In this document: piece after piece, positions 14,625-29,098 of the stretch
Position numbering within the stretch: position 1 is the first letter of the stretch
Layout of the letters: each line of letters opens with the position of its first letter
NCBI GenBank assembly: GCA_003342895.1
Contig: PTFA01000042.1
Location: 558,001-622,000, forward strand
DNA from: Casuarius casuarius
Taxonomy: Eukaryota > Chordata > Aves > Casuariiformes > Casuariidae
Length of the DNA stretch: 64,000 bases
Direction of reading: 5' to 3'
Translations under genes and position numbers: made by a program
The notes under the pieces: model-generated
Database searches by the model: none
What the model saw: only the letters and a program-made list of their open reading frames with translations
What the model was told of the DNA's origin: nothing

Positions 14625-14685
14625 ATCTGGCTGAAAGCTAATACTTTTTTTGCAGGTTAGCTTCAGCATTAGCTTTCAGCTGGAT
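14625..14685. repeat. Strong hairpin, 13-bp perfect core stem
   Basis: GCTGAAAGCTAAT at 14,630-14,642 is exactly complementary to ATTAGCTTTCAGC at 14,668-14,680, with a 25-nt loop. Pairing can extend outward to about 14,625/14,685 through two G-T pairs. The loop carries a further near copy of one arm (TAGCTTCAGC). It could be a short inverted repeat, a decayed MITE or a structured RNA; nothing shows it is transcribed. Confidence 0.6.
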
Positions 14686-17600
14686 GACCTCCCTGAACTG
14701 GCTTGTCACAGGGCCACACAAGAGCTTTTGATGGCACCCAACCATGTGACTGGTTTATCTGCATCATCATGACGTGTCTTGAGCATGTTTTTCTTCTTTT
14801 TCTTGGTCTTTATAAATGCTGGTAATTGTTGTGCATTGTATATTGTAAATAAACGCTCATAGTTACATTCCCCCGGCTTAAGATTCTTTTTAAGGCAACT
14901 GAGTAAAAAACAAGCACTTTTCATCCCAGGACACACGGCACAAGGGCACTTTATGAATTTGTGCAGTTACCCATCACATTCTCCAGAGCATCCAAGGAGT
15001 AGCAGAGTGGGTCCCATTGCAGCTGCAGGGGCCATATGGCAAGCTGGTATCACAGGGGGCAGGAAACTTAGAATAGTCTTTCAGTGACTAGTGATAACTG
15101 TGCAGCATGCAATGCACAGGGCCACATGCTTGAATACTGGGGCTCCAGGGAATTTGCCATCACTAGACAGGAGAAAACAGATATTTTATGGTTCTTCATC
15201 TCTCAGAAAGTAAACAAATGTTCTCAAGGAGTGTGGAGGGGGCACACCATTTCTACGCATGGGAAAACAAAATGTTGAGGAAGGGCTGAAAGTCAGACAT
15301 TCTCTGGAGATGAAATCAGACAGTTAAAGAAAAATAGGGGCTGGGGAAAATGCCAAGTCAAGACTCCAGAAGTCAAAGTGTACAGAATACCATAGGTTAG
15401 CTGAATCTTTACATGAGAGTCATCTAACACAGGGCTATGCATTCCCTAGAACTATATAGTAGGGAGCCATAGGGCATACACATTGCTCTGAGATTTTCTT
15501 GATCATATTAGGATGAGTTCCTACCACTAAGACTGTACAATACTCATTTTAATGGGGCTGCTTTGGGTCCTGACATGCACTGCTAGTCGTAGCTCTCAAA
15601 TGAAACAAACTGAATAACAAGACCTGCTGAGTGTATGCCTTCCTGGTACACCAGACACTGTAACCTAATCTCCTTATCTAGGAGTGGGAGAATTGGGGTG
15701 CTTGATTGGATTTCACCCCAGCTGGTTCACCCCATGTGATTTCACCCAACCCCAGGTGTTGCTGCCATGGGTTCTTCAACATGCAGGGACATCCAAGCCC
15801 CAGAGAAGACTCAGAGAAATAGTTAACCCATAGCAGCGGGGCTTTTAGCACAGATGGAGTAAAATACTTGTTAAAAGTTCGAAAGAGTATTTTAAGGAAG
15901 AAAGTAGTCAAAAGAGAAGGGTGTCTTTCACAAATTTCTTTGCACATTACACAAAACAGACAGAAGTACAAATTTAGTCATACTGAAGCACTCAACAAAA
16001 ATGCTTATTAATCCGTGAATGGAAGAAATCTGTGTCTTCACATGATAGCTTGTGCAACAACTGCAGTATTTATGAAAGCCTGTCCCAATCACCAAGCTGA
16101 ATGATGAAGAATGGACAAAGCTGGATGTGTCTGTGGCCTAGATCAGGCTTACTAAGTTATAAATTTCCTAATGGGCCAAATTATTCTTTCTTGCCAAGAT
16201 CCTGAAGTTACAGGTTGAGTTTGCTGAGATTTTAAAACATGAAAAAATTGTTTGGAGAACAGTGTTTTACATGCAAAAGGATCTACCCTTTGAATTTACT
16301 AGAATTTAAGCAACAGGCTTACCTGACCAAGTGTGTGTTAAATTGAGGTGAGTCACAGAAGGGTAATTACATTTGCAGATTTTTTCTTAACTGAAATTTC
16401 TCTCAACCTCTGCCTCCCCCTGCCAAGTAGGTGACAACGGAGCTGGCTAGCAGGTTGTCTCCCAGCCGGCCTCCCTGACAGCTGCTGCTGGAAGTAAGGC
16501 CCTGAGCTGGGGCAGGTGGCACCTCTGCTGCGGGCCCGTGGTCAGGCTGCGGTGAAAGAGCTGGCGAAAGTGAGCTGCGACCAGCCTCGTCAGGCTCCCC
16601 CCTCATTCAGGAGCCACCTTACGGCCCTCGCCCTTGGTCCTCTCCCAAGCTGCAGCAGAGGCATGCCGTGCCCAGCCTTGTACCTCACTGATGTGGTTTC
16701 TGCCAGTCCAGTGCTTCCACATTTTGTCCCAGTTTGTAACTGGAGGAGCTAATACCAGTGCAAACCACACCCCGTTGGTGAGGGCTTTGCAGGGTGTTAG
16801 AAATCGTACTGCAGCAGGGTCAAATAGGTTCTTTTAGAAATTGTAAAGCTTTCCAGGGAATAGTCTTCCAGGCTAAGCAATGCTGTCTGTTTGAATTTTC
16901 AGCTTCTTTCTTACATAGTAAACTTGAAAGTTTCCATTACTTTGAGAGTAGCCAAAGGAAAGGATGTCTTTTCCTCTATAAAGCATCCTTTTCACAGCTC
17001 ATGAAAACGTTCCCTCCAAGACCCAGGGGTTTGACTAGTATATGCTCAACTCCACTAACTTCCATAAAGCTACACTGACTTATGGCCCTAGTAATAACAA
17101 ACACCCTGAAGGTGTTTAACGTGGAGGGAGCCTATTTTTTTCTCTTTGTGTCTGAAGGCCGTATACCTCTCATCAGTGGTCTAGTGAGGCCCAAGAACCC
17201 CACTACAGATACAACTGCACATGCAAATCCAATTTGCAAATCACACAGCAGCAACTTCCACACATTAGCCAGCCAGCGCAGGTGACTCTGTCTTCTTCAG
17301 TCATTCTGACTGCTCACTGAGACACACATTACTCTTTTTATACAGAGTTCAAGTTTTCATTCCCTATATTCATTCATTTCCGACACTCTTCCTGCATTTA
17401 TGCCTACCTCTGCTGATAACTCTCCACAGCCACTGATGGTGAACCAGGCTGTCCAATATTAATCTTCCCTGCTCTTACTAAACCTGATTTTTAAGTTGGC
17501 CTCCTCTATTGAAACATAAGCAAAACTTACACTTTTTAAATGTGAAAGGGACCACTATTTTGAAATTATCATTAAAATGTTGAAAAGTTCTCCTCCAAAA

Positions 17601-18059
17601 AATGAAGAACTGCTAATTTACATGTTAATAGACCTTTTCCACTCAGGAAAATAACAAATGCAATCTTTGGCCAGATGCAGAGAATTAATTACAGCAATAG
17701 AAAGAATCCTATCAAATATACAAAGCAAGCTCTGAATATTCTGAAAGAATATTATTGTCATTTAAGTTTCATTACATAGTATAATACTACAGGAGAAGTA
17801 CATTGTATTTCTGCCTGTTGAAGGGCTTCAGAGTAACAGAGACTAAATAGATATTGTGTGTGCTGTCCATTTAAGACACCGCACCAAAGCGGATATAAAA
17901 GATAAGATGGATACAAAGAAGGCTACTAAGCCTACAATGCTGAGCTCTTTATCCATCTTGAAGATCAGAAATCTGTAAAAGAGTCTGCCCACTACCAGCA
18001 AATAAACAGCCCAATTCAAGGAGAATCAAAGCACTGCAAAAGGTAAATGACTTATTGAA
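14686..18059. other. Intergenic; GC-richer patch 16,405-16,790
   Basis: No gene recognised. The patch 16,405-16,790 is GC-richer than its surroundings and has short open frames on both strands with no domain similarity. Around 17,024-17,085 the words CTCAACTCCACTAACTTCC and AAGCTACACTGACTTATG recall a widespread amniote short-repeat family (see 60,211-60,313), but this copy is too decayed to delimit. Confidence 0.5.
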
Positions 18060-18690
18060 TCTATTGTGGCTGCAGAACAGTTAGGGGAGATACCTGCCTT
18101 GGAGCTGCTGTTTGCAGGCAGTATAGATAAGGCCTTGTCAGAGACAGAGAGCTGTTGGAAAAGACGCTGAAGCAGAAGTGATAATTTAAACTGCCACGAG
18201 TCACTGGGACCAGAAATTTCATCTAAGTGCTGTGCAGCAAATTAAGAATGAAACAGCAGGAGTATTAACAGAAATATTTAATCTGTCACTAAAAAGATCT
18301 GCAATGCCTGAAGACTGGAGATTAGTCAGTGGTCCTTCATCCAGGATACTGCAAGCCAGGTAGCATTTCTGCAGATTCAGTTAGATTTGATGAATAGGTA
18401 ATTAAGGTGAGAGACATGAAATACCTATTTATCTCTCCATCTACATGCTGAAATTGTTGCCTCATCACTGTATTATTTAACAAGCATGTTGTCTGCTAGA
18501 GACAAACCTGTGTGATGGTGTGACTGTACGCCCCCTTTTCCCAGTTTATTAGAATGATTTGAGCTAATACAGGAGTAAATGAAGGGCAGCCTCTCATGAT
18601 TTATTTGTTCCTTTGAAAAGCATTTGATAAAATCCCTGACAAGAAGCTAGTGATGAGCATACGTAGTCCTAGCATACCATCACAGGTACT
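18060..18690 (+). mobile_element. Degraded CR1/L2/L3-clade LINE, reverse-transcriptase fragment
   Basis: Plus-strand translation recovers the thumb-proximal signature of CR1/L2-type non-LTR reverse transcriptases. From 18,232 about 43 codons are open and read ...EIFNLSLKRSAMPEDWR, where PEDWR (18,307-18,321) is the typical block before the YRPVSL region. Just upstream, at about 18,198, is an SLGP-like sequence matching the common LGPDGI block after a frame change. At 18,612-18,640 the bases TTTGAAAAGCATTTGATAAA echo the D-F-S-K-A-F-D-K block, again in a shifted frame. Parts between the blocks are missing and several frameshifts and stops are present, so this is an old 5'-truncated dead copy with no coding capacity. 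The limits are approximate. Confidence 0.75.
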
Positions 18691-21600
18691 CACATGTAGC
18701 TCCAAATCAGATTGGCAGCTGGTCAAGATGCAAAATAAAAAATGTTGATGAAGATCTTTTAAGGAGGTTAAAAAGGACCTTTTAGATCCTATTAGTTTAT
18801 TTCCATGTTCAAAATAGTTTCTCTCTTCTTACACTCTTCTAATTTTTGATATTGTTTATTTTTCCTAGTTACCCATTAGAAGCGTAGCCTCGTAGTCTGA
18901 CCTTATAGTTGACAACTATATATTCCTTAGCCTAGTCCTGCGCGTGGTACAAAATGTTTGGGCTTTGCTGGGCTGATGGAGCTGCCAGTGTGCATGAAAG
19001 GCAGCTGGCCCTGCAAGTGCTAACACCGCTCTGCTTCCCTGCTGTGGAAACTTGGGAAATCACTGTGGCGTCAGCATAGTCAGGCTCACGAGAAGTTACC
19101 AAAGGCAAGCAGGAGCTTGTGTGTGTTGCTTAACTGGGGCCTTAATAACTTCCTGCATTTGTGGAACTGGGATCATAAATCTTCCCCGTGTTACAGAAAA
19201 CACAGAAATTACTTAACTAATATTTGGACAGTGATTTAAAGATACAAAGCAATGAGTAAGCACTAATTTCTTGTAGTTTCGCCTTGTACTTAGCATTATG
19301 GTCCAGATGATCATGTTTCCCAGCACAGACTCCTCTCATGTCTGTGCTTGCAGCATTTTTGAAGTTGTCTGGCTATTATTTGCTAGGAAACACTATGTAT
19401 GCACTGACATTTCAAGTGTGGTGCTGTAATTCTTATTACAGTGTTGCAAATGCCACCAGTGCTGTTTTTCTGCACTCTCTAAGCCTTCCAGCTTCCCTCT
19501 GCTCAGTCATTATCCTTTTAAAATAGGTTTTTGCCTTTCTCTGTCCTTATCCACTCATAATTATTGCTTCTACCTGTATCAGATAACCTTGCCTTCAAAG
19601 TCTGTTTTTATTATGTATGGATTTCAGTAAAGTCAAAGGCATCCTCTAATACTTCTCTTAGAAGATGGGTTGCAGAAATAAATTGTTCTGTGAAATCAAT
19701 CTGATCACCCAGTTTGTCACAGAAGTGTGGAGTAATCCAAGAACATTTGGTTTCCCTGAATGAACAGTTGCACTGGGAATTTGAGGAGCCTAAGATTTTT
19801 CATTTGACAATGGAGAGAAAAGATGTATTAAGCCATAGTGCTAATAGTTAGTAAATAAAAAAATAAATGAATAAACTTATAAATAAAAGATGGATGCAGT
19901 TTTTTAGCTAAAAAGGGGCAGGATATTCATCTTTTTTAACAAGAACTCCAGTATCTTATAATGATAAAAGTTGACTAGTTTTCAGTCATTATTAAGATTT
20001 ACTGATTTAGACATCAATAAATACACTTCCTGTGGCTAGTAATTGCATTATTGCCACAGTTAAACGTGCTTTCGAAAAGATAAACAGCAATTTGAATTCG
20101 TTCAAGTACACGCATGCTCACTGATCCTGCAATTAATTTGAAAAATAAAATAACTCTGTCCTAGTAAAATTTAATTATTTTCTGTTGCAAAAGTTAAGAA
20201 CCTTTCATAGTTAGATGTTATGGACAATGTCACGAATGTTAGAAGCAATTGGCTTTTCTACACTTCCCCCAGGTCATCTTAGCTTACTCCACTTAATTAA
20301 ATGTCAGTTAATCATTTTGCACTGAATTGAAAAAAAAATAAACATTCTAGAGAAGTACAAAAACAGTATTTTAGCGGTTCTAAAATCACATTGTTGAACA
20401 TTTTTTAATCCCAATTGCAATTTTAATTATTAATCCATCTAATAATTTGAGCATTCTACTTTAGTAAAGCTTTGTGAAATTTCTTATGTATTTTAAAAAA
20501 GCTTTATTTCTCACCATTCCTTCTATAATGGTACCACTAGGCCCTGAAGTCTTACATAAATCATGCCTTTATGAAAGCCATAAAGCCAATGAGATTTCCC
20601 CTAAAAAGATCAAGTCCAATAAAACAAAACCTGGCCATTTCTATTTCTGTATTTCCTTCTCTTAGAATGCAATATTAGCAACCATTTCTAAAGTGTTATT
20701 GCACTGATTTCCTGGAGCAGCACTGCTCTGCTAATGAAACAGGCTGCAGAGTAAAAACGTTACATTATTCCAGCATGTAGACACCATTATTTTATTCTGC
20801 TGATGTCAACTAATATCTTTTTACACAGCCAACTGCATACAGTCATAGGCACACAATGCAATTGAAATTTCAATAATGAATACAGAGAAATATTATTTAA
20901 AATGTGATGGGAAGATTAAAAAGACCAGATATGAGAGTTTTAGATCATGTTGTTGGAAAGATTTCCACAATACTTTGGCATTAGAAAAGAATCTATTCTT
21001 GTTAAATCACTTGGAAAGGGAAAAAAACACATCAATACCCATTACTAATCTAGATCCTGTGCAGAAGATTATTTTTTTTGCCAGCTGGTTTGGCAGTTAA
21101 AGTTAACTGGTTAGGGCAATTCCCACAGCAGTGCTAGAATCAACAGTAATTCTACCACAGAAATAAAATAAGAAAATATGGTAGGGTCAAACCTCATTTA
21201 AAACACATTTTCAGCTTTACTCTTCACAAAAACTAGTTTTATGCAATTATTCTATCCATCTGTCTGTCCAGCCGTCTGCAGTAACTCCGGTACCTGCCAG
21301 CCAACTTCCATCAAATTTGAAAGAGGAGTCAAAGCCTCAAGGATAAGTAAGTTAATACAAATTTCAGGAAAAAATGGTCAGAGGGAGACAAGATCAAAAT
21401 AATGCTGCCACAGAGAGAGAGGCAGGGAGACTCAGCGGCCCGGTGGTGTGGGCAGCAGATCTCCATGGAGGTCCATGTCTCTTACCCGGTGGGGCCGCCA
21501 CAGCAAACATGTCTGGCATCTTGCACTAAAGGGGTAGCTACTGTCAGGGCAATAGTACAGCAGCCTGGAGGAACCTGGATTCATTAACTTCCCTGCTGAC

Positions 21601-24600
21601 AGGACAACATCCTTAAAAGAAAATCCCAAGCTATGTCTTAAAGGGAAGGCAAAACAGTGGTCACTTTCTGCTATTAAATAGGGAAGTAAGCACACAATCA
21701 GTAAAAAGTGTACTTGATTATGTTCTCCCAGTCTTCGAAAAAATGTGATGTTTAGAAGCATTCTACTCTACCAGTGATAAAATAGATTGTGTAGTTTAGA
21801 AACACATTGTAAATTATAGGAAATAACATGTGAATACATGGGAAATAACAGTGAACATGGCCATCAAGTCTCTGCCACTGTGCATGTGCCACACTGTGTG
21901 TGTGCGCATGTGTATGCACGAGGAGTTGAGGAGACATTCCAGAAATGCCAAAGGAGAAAGAATACCAAAAAGCAGATTCCAGCAGGCAGGGTGTTTCAGC
22001 AATTGCAGGGTATTCTCCCTCTATGAGCCTGAGCAACTGAACAAACATCTCCAGGACCACTGACAGCTAAGCCTGAATAAATATAGCTGATATTAAAATG
22101 TCAGATGCTTAAAAAATCTTATCCAAACTCTATTGGTCATACATGAACCTTTCCATTGGCTTCAACGGTGTTTGAACTGGACCGTCATTCCTCATGCAAG
22201 AGTATACTGAACACTTGAAGTGTTATCTCCAAAGTCTTGCATCCCTAAACTAATTGGTTCAATAAAAGATATTATCTCCACTTTGAAACCTTTGTTTCAT
22301 TCGGGAAGGGTTTAGGGGTGTTTTGGGACTCCCTGTGAAATGGCACCAGTCTGAAATAACATGCCAGTACCAGCTGAGTCATGGGCTTGTGAACGCTGCA
22401 TTACATGGGAATGCTCGATCTCTCTTGAAAGATAATTTGATTCTGGCACCACTCAAAGAAAGGTTAGTGTGTAATTACCTGTTGGCAGTGGAGTGTTTCC
22501 CAGCTGTGTGATGCCAAAGAGCTTTTTGGGCGGTGCTCCAGCTGCGTAACGGGCACAGTGAGCCCAGCCACCAGGAAAGGAAGCTGCTGCTGCTCTGCCC
22601 AGAGACATTTGGGAGGCTTTTTTGGTACCTACTCCAAACCAACACTTCCTCCTATCATGTGCATCCCCCAGCAAATCGACACTCCTTCTCCCCCACCTCC
22701 AGCTCACCTGAGAGCCATTGCATGTTCCTGTGTAATGAGGTTCAGCACAATGTCATCAGCATCACATCTCCAGCATAAACTGGCATTTTGATCACATTTA
22801 GTCTGGGGCCCACAGAAGAACAAGTCAGTGTTGCCAGCCAGCCCCTTCAGAAAGCACATATCTGGTCCCACAGCTTGTGAACACATTCAGGCAAGAGAAG
22901 GAAAAAACTATTCCCCTAGATCCTTGGAAAGGCCATTATATTGTAATGCATCTTCTGTCTCAGGGCTGCAAGGAGGAGATTAGCACCAGCATTGGCTTTT
23001 CCAGAGTCTCCTTTTGCTCACCTGTTGAAGCCAGTCAGGTCATTTTAAGAAGAGTTCCTTGGGGCACTGTGCACTTGCAGCCAAGTTGGGCAGCACTTCT
23101 GGATGTGGCAATAGGCAGCAGGCTGGGTCTTGAAAAACCAGGACCTTAGACCTTTACCTATGAAACTTAGCATGGTAAAAAGTATTTAGGTAGTAACTTA
23201 CTTTTCTTCAACACGTGAAGTTTTGTTGCCAATTTTTGCTAAATTCAGAATGAATGTGACAGTATGCAAGGCAATGATTATTGGGGTCTAGAGATTATGT
23301 TCTACCTCCCAGCACCATCTGCCATTACAGTGGGAAACTCTGAATGAATAAACATTACTTATCATTCTGTCAGTCACTGACCCATCTGATTGATAGAAGC
23401 TGAAACGCTAATTTACTCATCATCTTTGTCATTTGGTAATCAGGGACTACTTTACAGTAACTGAGACAAAGACCACAGATTAAGGACCATAGCAGAAATG
23501 GGCAGCAGAGATTTAGAAAGTTTTATGTATTATTCAGTCTGGCTGATACAGGGAACAGAACTTGATGGTTTTGTGGTTTCTATTTTTAAATGTCTCTTTT
23601 GCACAAAGGTTGGATTTGTCAGTAAAATTGTTGTGAGCTTTTTTTGTTGTTTAGGTGAAGTGAGGTGTTTAAATAAAAAGGCAATGCGGGGGGAACTGCA
23701 TGATAAATTCATTCCTAGGGGCTATAGTGTTTGCTGGATACCACTGGGGCAACAGAAGTGTACATGCATTAGGATTAATGGCAATCACTTCAAACATCTT
23801 GGGGTGATTTTGTCAATTCCCTCCTCAACACACCTAGCGGCATCCAGATTCTCTATCTTTGCTTCCCTTGTCCCAGCAGCAATCATTACAACTCAAGCAG
23901 TGAGTGCTCCGGGATAACAGATAGATCCCGAATCTCTGATTAAAATGACAGTTCTTCTTAAACCTCATCTTACCAGCAAGATCTGTTCAGGTCTACAGGT
24001 CCCACATGCAGGAGGCATTTTGAGGAGAAGCATCACTTTGATAAAGAATATCTGTGTCAGTGCACACACACGGTAGGTCTCGTTACACGAACCAGCTAGC
24101 AACAGGAAGTAAAAGCACAGCAAAGTTTACTTTTCTACAAATCCTCAAAATTTCACACTGTTCAGATGATGACACATTCAGATGAGAAACCTGTCGGGAG
24201 GGACAGGCAAATGACTAGATAAAAGAATAAAATGGGTAATGATGACACTAGCTTACTCTTTCCATTTTAAAGGTCTGGAAGTGTAGGGATAAGTATTTCA
24301 GGTAACCTTTGTATTCTGCATGTCTTCTTGGAGCTAAGCTCAGCTAAGCTCAATATAGTACTTTGCCTTTTCACTGTAGTTGTTTTTAAAATGATGTAAT
24401 TGGTTACACTGTCGCTGAGGACACATCAGCTTCCTTCCACCCTGACCACTGGTCACTGGTGCCAACTCTGTGGGTGGATGTGGCTTGTTAAGCACTGCCG
24501 CCACAGTCCTTTCCTGAGCCGCTTCTGGTCCTTGATGTTTCTAAAAACGAAATCTTTGTGCTTTAGAATATTTTTGGTTTGCCCTCATTGACAGCTGGAA

Positions 24601-27600
24601 CATTTTCTGCAAATGGCAACAGAACACAATAAGCGCTGCCACAGATCTCTTTGGCTAAAAATGTTCTACTTGCCAGGGCATTTCTTGTCTTCTTTTATTC
24701 TTTGTTTCTTAAAATAGTCACAAAATTTCAAGCTGGTCTTACTCAGACTCTGAGATCCAAATCGGGAAAACAAAAGGGGTAAGTCAGAGAGCATTTCCAT
24801 ATCAGACAGAGAGGAGAGGGACTGTTTATTTGATGTCTGCCCTGTCCCGTGTTTCAAAGGTGACACAGGGCTCCCATGAAAAGATATTGTGTGCTTTTTT
24901 CCAAAGGACAGCTATAATGAATCAGTAGGACACAAGCTCCCTTTTCTGGCTTTGAGAGCTTTCCCACTGATTTTCAGGGCAGTCGTAGCATTTTTTAACA
25001 TAAACTCATTTCATGTTAATGGCCCTCCCAAGGAGCTTTGTGCATATCAGGACTGATGCTTGCATGCATTTATTTGTCTCAAAACCTGTCCGATTCATCT
25101 TTCTGTTATAATGAAATGTTTTGCTAAGCTGTCATTTTGCCATAAATATGTTCCCTTGGCTGCATCTTAGTGGTGGATTATTTACTCCAGAATCTTTTCT
25201 TTTAATCTCTGAGATGAATATACATATCAAGACCAGCTCTTGAAATATTGATCTGCTTCAAGAAACTTCTTATAAGCAAGTGTTGGAAGCCAGCACTAAA
25301 TTGGATTTGTATATTTTACTTCCCAAGGAATCAGACCCACTTTGTTTATTATCTACTAAAACCTAAAACATAATGTAGAAGACAAGACTGAAACAGGAAA
25401 GGACATTATAAAAAGGCTGAAGCTGTCTTTCCCTGGCATTGGGGAAATACATTCATTGACTCTAAAATAAAAAAGAAACAATGATGAATGGGGCAGGGGG
25501 AGCACCTGAAAGGGTTCATATTTCAGATACATAGCAAAATCTCAGCTGTCCTTTATTTCCAACGCCATTTTGTCCTGCAATCACAAATTATTAAAGATGA
25601 TAGAATCAGGATATTAAACTAGATATTTAAACACAATATTTAATCAGCTGTTAATAACAGATACAGCAGGCCTGAAGTTTCTGACAGTTATGCCTAGAGG
25701 AATGTGAACATAGCATCTCTAGAGCAAGTTTACCACCTCCACTCCTCAATCAAAGCTGAAGTCCAGCACATGAAAACCCGATGCAACATTTTAGTAATCC
25801 GTGCAAATGACACCCACATGCTAGACCTTTTCTTCTGAGAGAGAAGCCCAGCCAATAGGCATTATTCACGCCCTGCTTCCTCTCGGTCCCCTGTCACATA
25901 GCATGTAACCACTGCTTCGTTTGCATGGCCTCCCTGGGCCCTGGGGTGGAGAGGTGGCACTTGTCCCTAAATGTCTTCATTGCATCACTGACATTCCTGA
26001 GCATCCTGTCCCTCGTCCACGTCACAGGGCAAGGGAAGGTCTAAATAAGCCATCTAAATCAGCAGCAAGAGCTGTCTTTGGCACTTGAGAGTACCTGAGA
26101 GTGGTCTGCCTGGACATAACCCCAAAGGGACAGGAGCCCTTCTAGAGCAGGCCAGAAGGTGCAACCACGGGCACCAGTGACCTGTGCAAGCAGCTTCATT
26201 GCTCCCCTCATGCAAAGTTCTTCCTAACCGATCCCCTCAGATAATTAACAAACAGCTGCAGTTTATTTTCAAAGCTCCTTCACAGTTTTACATTAAAGCC
26301 CTTAAATTTTCCTGTTCCTTCTCACACCTCCACACTGCAGCTCCCAACTAATCAGGTTTTGAATAGGGGAAAAGGGAAAAGAAAAAGCTCATTTTCTCTG
26401 CTCTTAAAAAGCAGCTCGTAGATAACCTCTTGTCAGCACGCAAGGCTAGAGAGGTTGGCCCTGGCGTGGTTCTCCAGTACATTAGAAGCTGTGCAGAGAG
26501 ATTATTCTTTATAGATGCAGATGCACCTATAGAGCTTGCTCAGCCAAACGCATTCCTCACGTAGAGAGGTAATTTACCATTAGAGGTAAAATCATTTTAA
26601 AGGGATTTTCCTGCCAGCCTGCCCTAGAAAGGAATTTCTGTTCTGTTCAAAAGCAGAAGGTCCATCAGTGTGTTACTTCCCTTGCTACACTTGGGGGTGA
26701 GCCCCTCATGAGAAATTTGTTCCTGCATCAAATTCAGAAATTTTAGTGCCCAATCTATTAAATGTGTTTGGGTGAGTCTAAATTGCTAAATGACATCACC
26801 GGAAATTGCCATTTGTGTCCGTAAAAGGCCAGACCGCCAAACAGCAGCCCAGCCTGGCTGTACGGTTGGAATCAAGGTCAGATTCCAAACCCACACACAA
26901 GGATGAGCTTGTTTGGGCTTACAGATTTTGTCTGAGCTCGTCTTTGCATCAACCGGTAAAAGAGAAAGATGGTGCAACATGGAGTTGTCGGGTTTTAATG
27001 TTATACATAAAAACTTAGGTTTTCTTTGGAAAGAATATTAAATGCTTCAGATAAATCAATTTTATCTTTTAACTCTTTGAAAATAAAGTTCCTACTATAT
27101 ATGGCACACCCAGCTCAAATTTGATTTCTAGATTAACCCACTGATAGTGAAAGCATTCAGGATCCTTTAATTAATGTTACAGAAAGCTACACTTAATTAC
27201 TTCTTAAGCACTTGTATCTACATAAAGGTGTATTACATTGCATACATCACCATTTAAATTCATGTGCCTACATATAAATATGTATCAAATTTGCATTGCA
27301 AATGTCTTCATCCTCTGGTGGATTAATGACAAATGTAATAGTTAAATGAATCCAAAAAAGTGGAATTCTTGCTTACTAAGTGAATAATTACTTATTAAAC
27401 AAATTAACTATTATAGGACATAAATACAATAAAATAATAGGGGGAGAGCCTCAGGACAGTATGAGTTATTATCAAAATCAACAGAGTGATACCACTGATA
27501 TGAGCTGTCAGTCCCACCCACGGACAGCTGATGTGGCAGGTACAGTGTATACCACACATATGGTGGCATCAGCAACTATAAATCAACATTAAAAATTAAA

Positions 27601-28800
27601 TTCTAGTACTAAAAAATCTACTTACAAATATTCTCTTAAAGGCTCACCTGCTGATTTGACTCTTCAAGTAGTGAGTAGGATACATTAAACTTGTTTTCTG
27701 GTGACTAGAAAATTCCCACTAAAAGATATGAGCTAGTTGCCTTAAATGTAAATGCACATTAGCTAATATATGTAATGAATATCCGCGTTCGACAGCACTA
27801 TTTCATTTAGGTTCATCTGAAGTCAAGTTAATAAAAGACTTTTTTAATTAAATGCAGCTTTTCATGTTCCTCTTCAAATTGAACAGTCAAATGAATATAT
27901 AGAGGCATTGCTCTGCACAACTCGAAAAGTCATTAAACTAGGTTTTCAGATACCAGTCACAGACACAGAAAAGGATCAAACTGAGTACCTGTGCCACAAA
28001 ATTATCAATGAATGGTACAATCCATTCCTGCTGTGTGACAAACCAGTGGACAGAAAATTTGTTTTGAAGTTGGCATCCTTTGGTTTTTCGCTTATTAACA
28101 TTGTGACACGCATACTTTCAGAAGCAGGCTCCACAATTTCAGATGTAAAAGAAATGCACAGCTGCAAATACTGTTGGATTCCACACAATGGACAGAGAGG
28201 CATCAGGCTTCTCAGTCTGCATTTTACAATAACTCTTGCAAACACAAAACAGCCGGAACAACATTAGGGCTTGGGTTTTGTGGGTGTGATGGAAGATGTG
28301 GGCAGGAACTCTTGATCCTCTAGGGGGAATGTGGGGATTAGACATTTACATTTCCTGGCTTGTTTAATTATACTTGACATTAGCACAGTGCTTTAAAGTG
28401 CATAAAGACAGATGGCCTGTCCTGAATTTTAAGATGAGGAGATGCTACCTATAGAACAGGAGAAGCCATAAAAGACAAGAGGTAGCAAGCAATGGAAAAG
28501 CTAATATATTTAGGGCAAAGTCTGGTGAAGTGATTAAATCACGAACTGGATTCTGTGCCTGCAGAAAGAATAAGAAGGATACATCAACCCCACAAACACC
28601 TATGAAATCCACAGTCAGTCATGGAGGTCTCTGGTGGAGGAGCTTGAACACTGGTGTACTAATACTGGAAGTAGCATTGTTTGTGACTTCTCCTGTCATT
28701 CAGCAATTCCATCAGCCATGCCACCAGCTCCGTGCTTCCCACCACTGTCCTAGAGCAGTCCTTACAAAGACTTTAGCTTAGAGTAAAAGGTACTACAGCC
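18691..28800. other. Intergenic, nothing firmly recognised
   Basis: About 10 kb of AT-rich DNA between the LINE relic and the CLDN17 3' flank. All open frames are short (the longest about 139 codons, 23,498-23,917 plus) and lack recognisable domains or splice signals. Near 22,150 the word CCATTGGCTTCAACGG recalls the same short repeat family as at 60,211, too decayed to define. No exon of GRIK1, which I recall as the neighbour on this side in other amniotes, was recognised. Confidence 0.55.
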
Positions 28801-28819
28801 TTCGCACATCATGGGTTAT

Positions 28820-28833
28820 GGGGGGCGGGGGGG
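28820..28833 (+). repeat. G-run (G6-C-G7)
   Basis: Two adjacent G tracts separated by one C, about 315 bp beyond the CLDN17 stop codon (C-rich on the CLDN17 strand). Further GGG triplets nearby could in principle support a G-quadruplex, but no function can be inferred. Confidence 0.6.
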
Positions 28834-29098
28834 CAACAGTGCTATTGCGCAGTAGCCACCTTCCCTCCAGCCCAGCCATGCTCTGTTTGTTGTCTGTCTA
28901 CGAGAGACTCCCAGCTGCTGCTGTTCCCATGCCACATTTCACTCCTACGAACTGGTGAGATTTTTCTTCTGACTGAGCTCTGCCATAATATCTGTATAAT
29001 AGCGTCTTCTATAGGCATGTTAGAGAGTAGATATGTATGTACACAGTTAATAGTAAATAGCAAATGAACAAAATTATTCCTCCATTACAGACTCACAG

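Noticed and set aside
27908..28267. 119-codon plus-strand frame near CLDN17
   Set aside because: No recognisable domain, no promoter or splice context, and AT-driven composition; the length is within chance for 64 kb.
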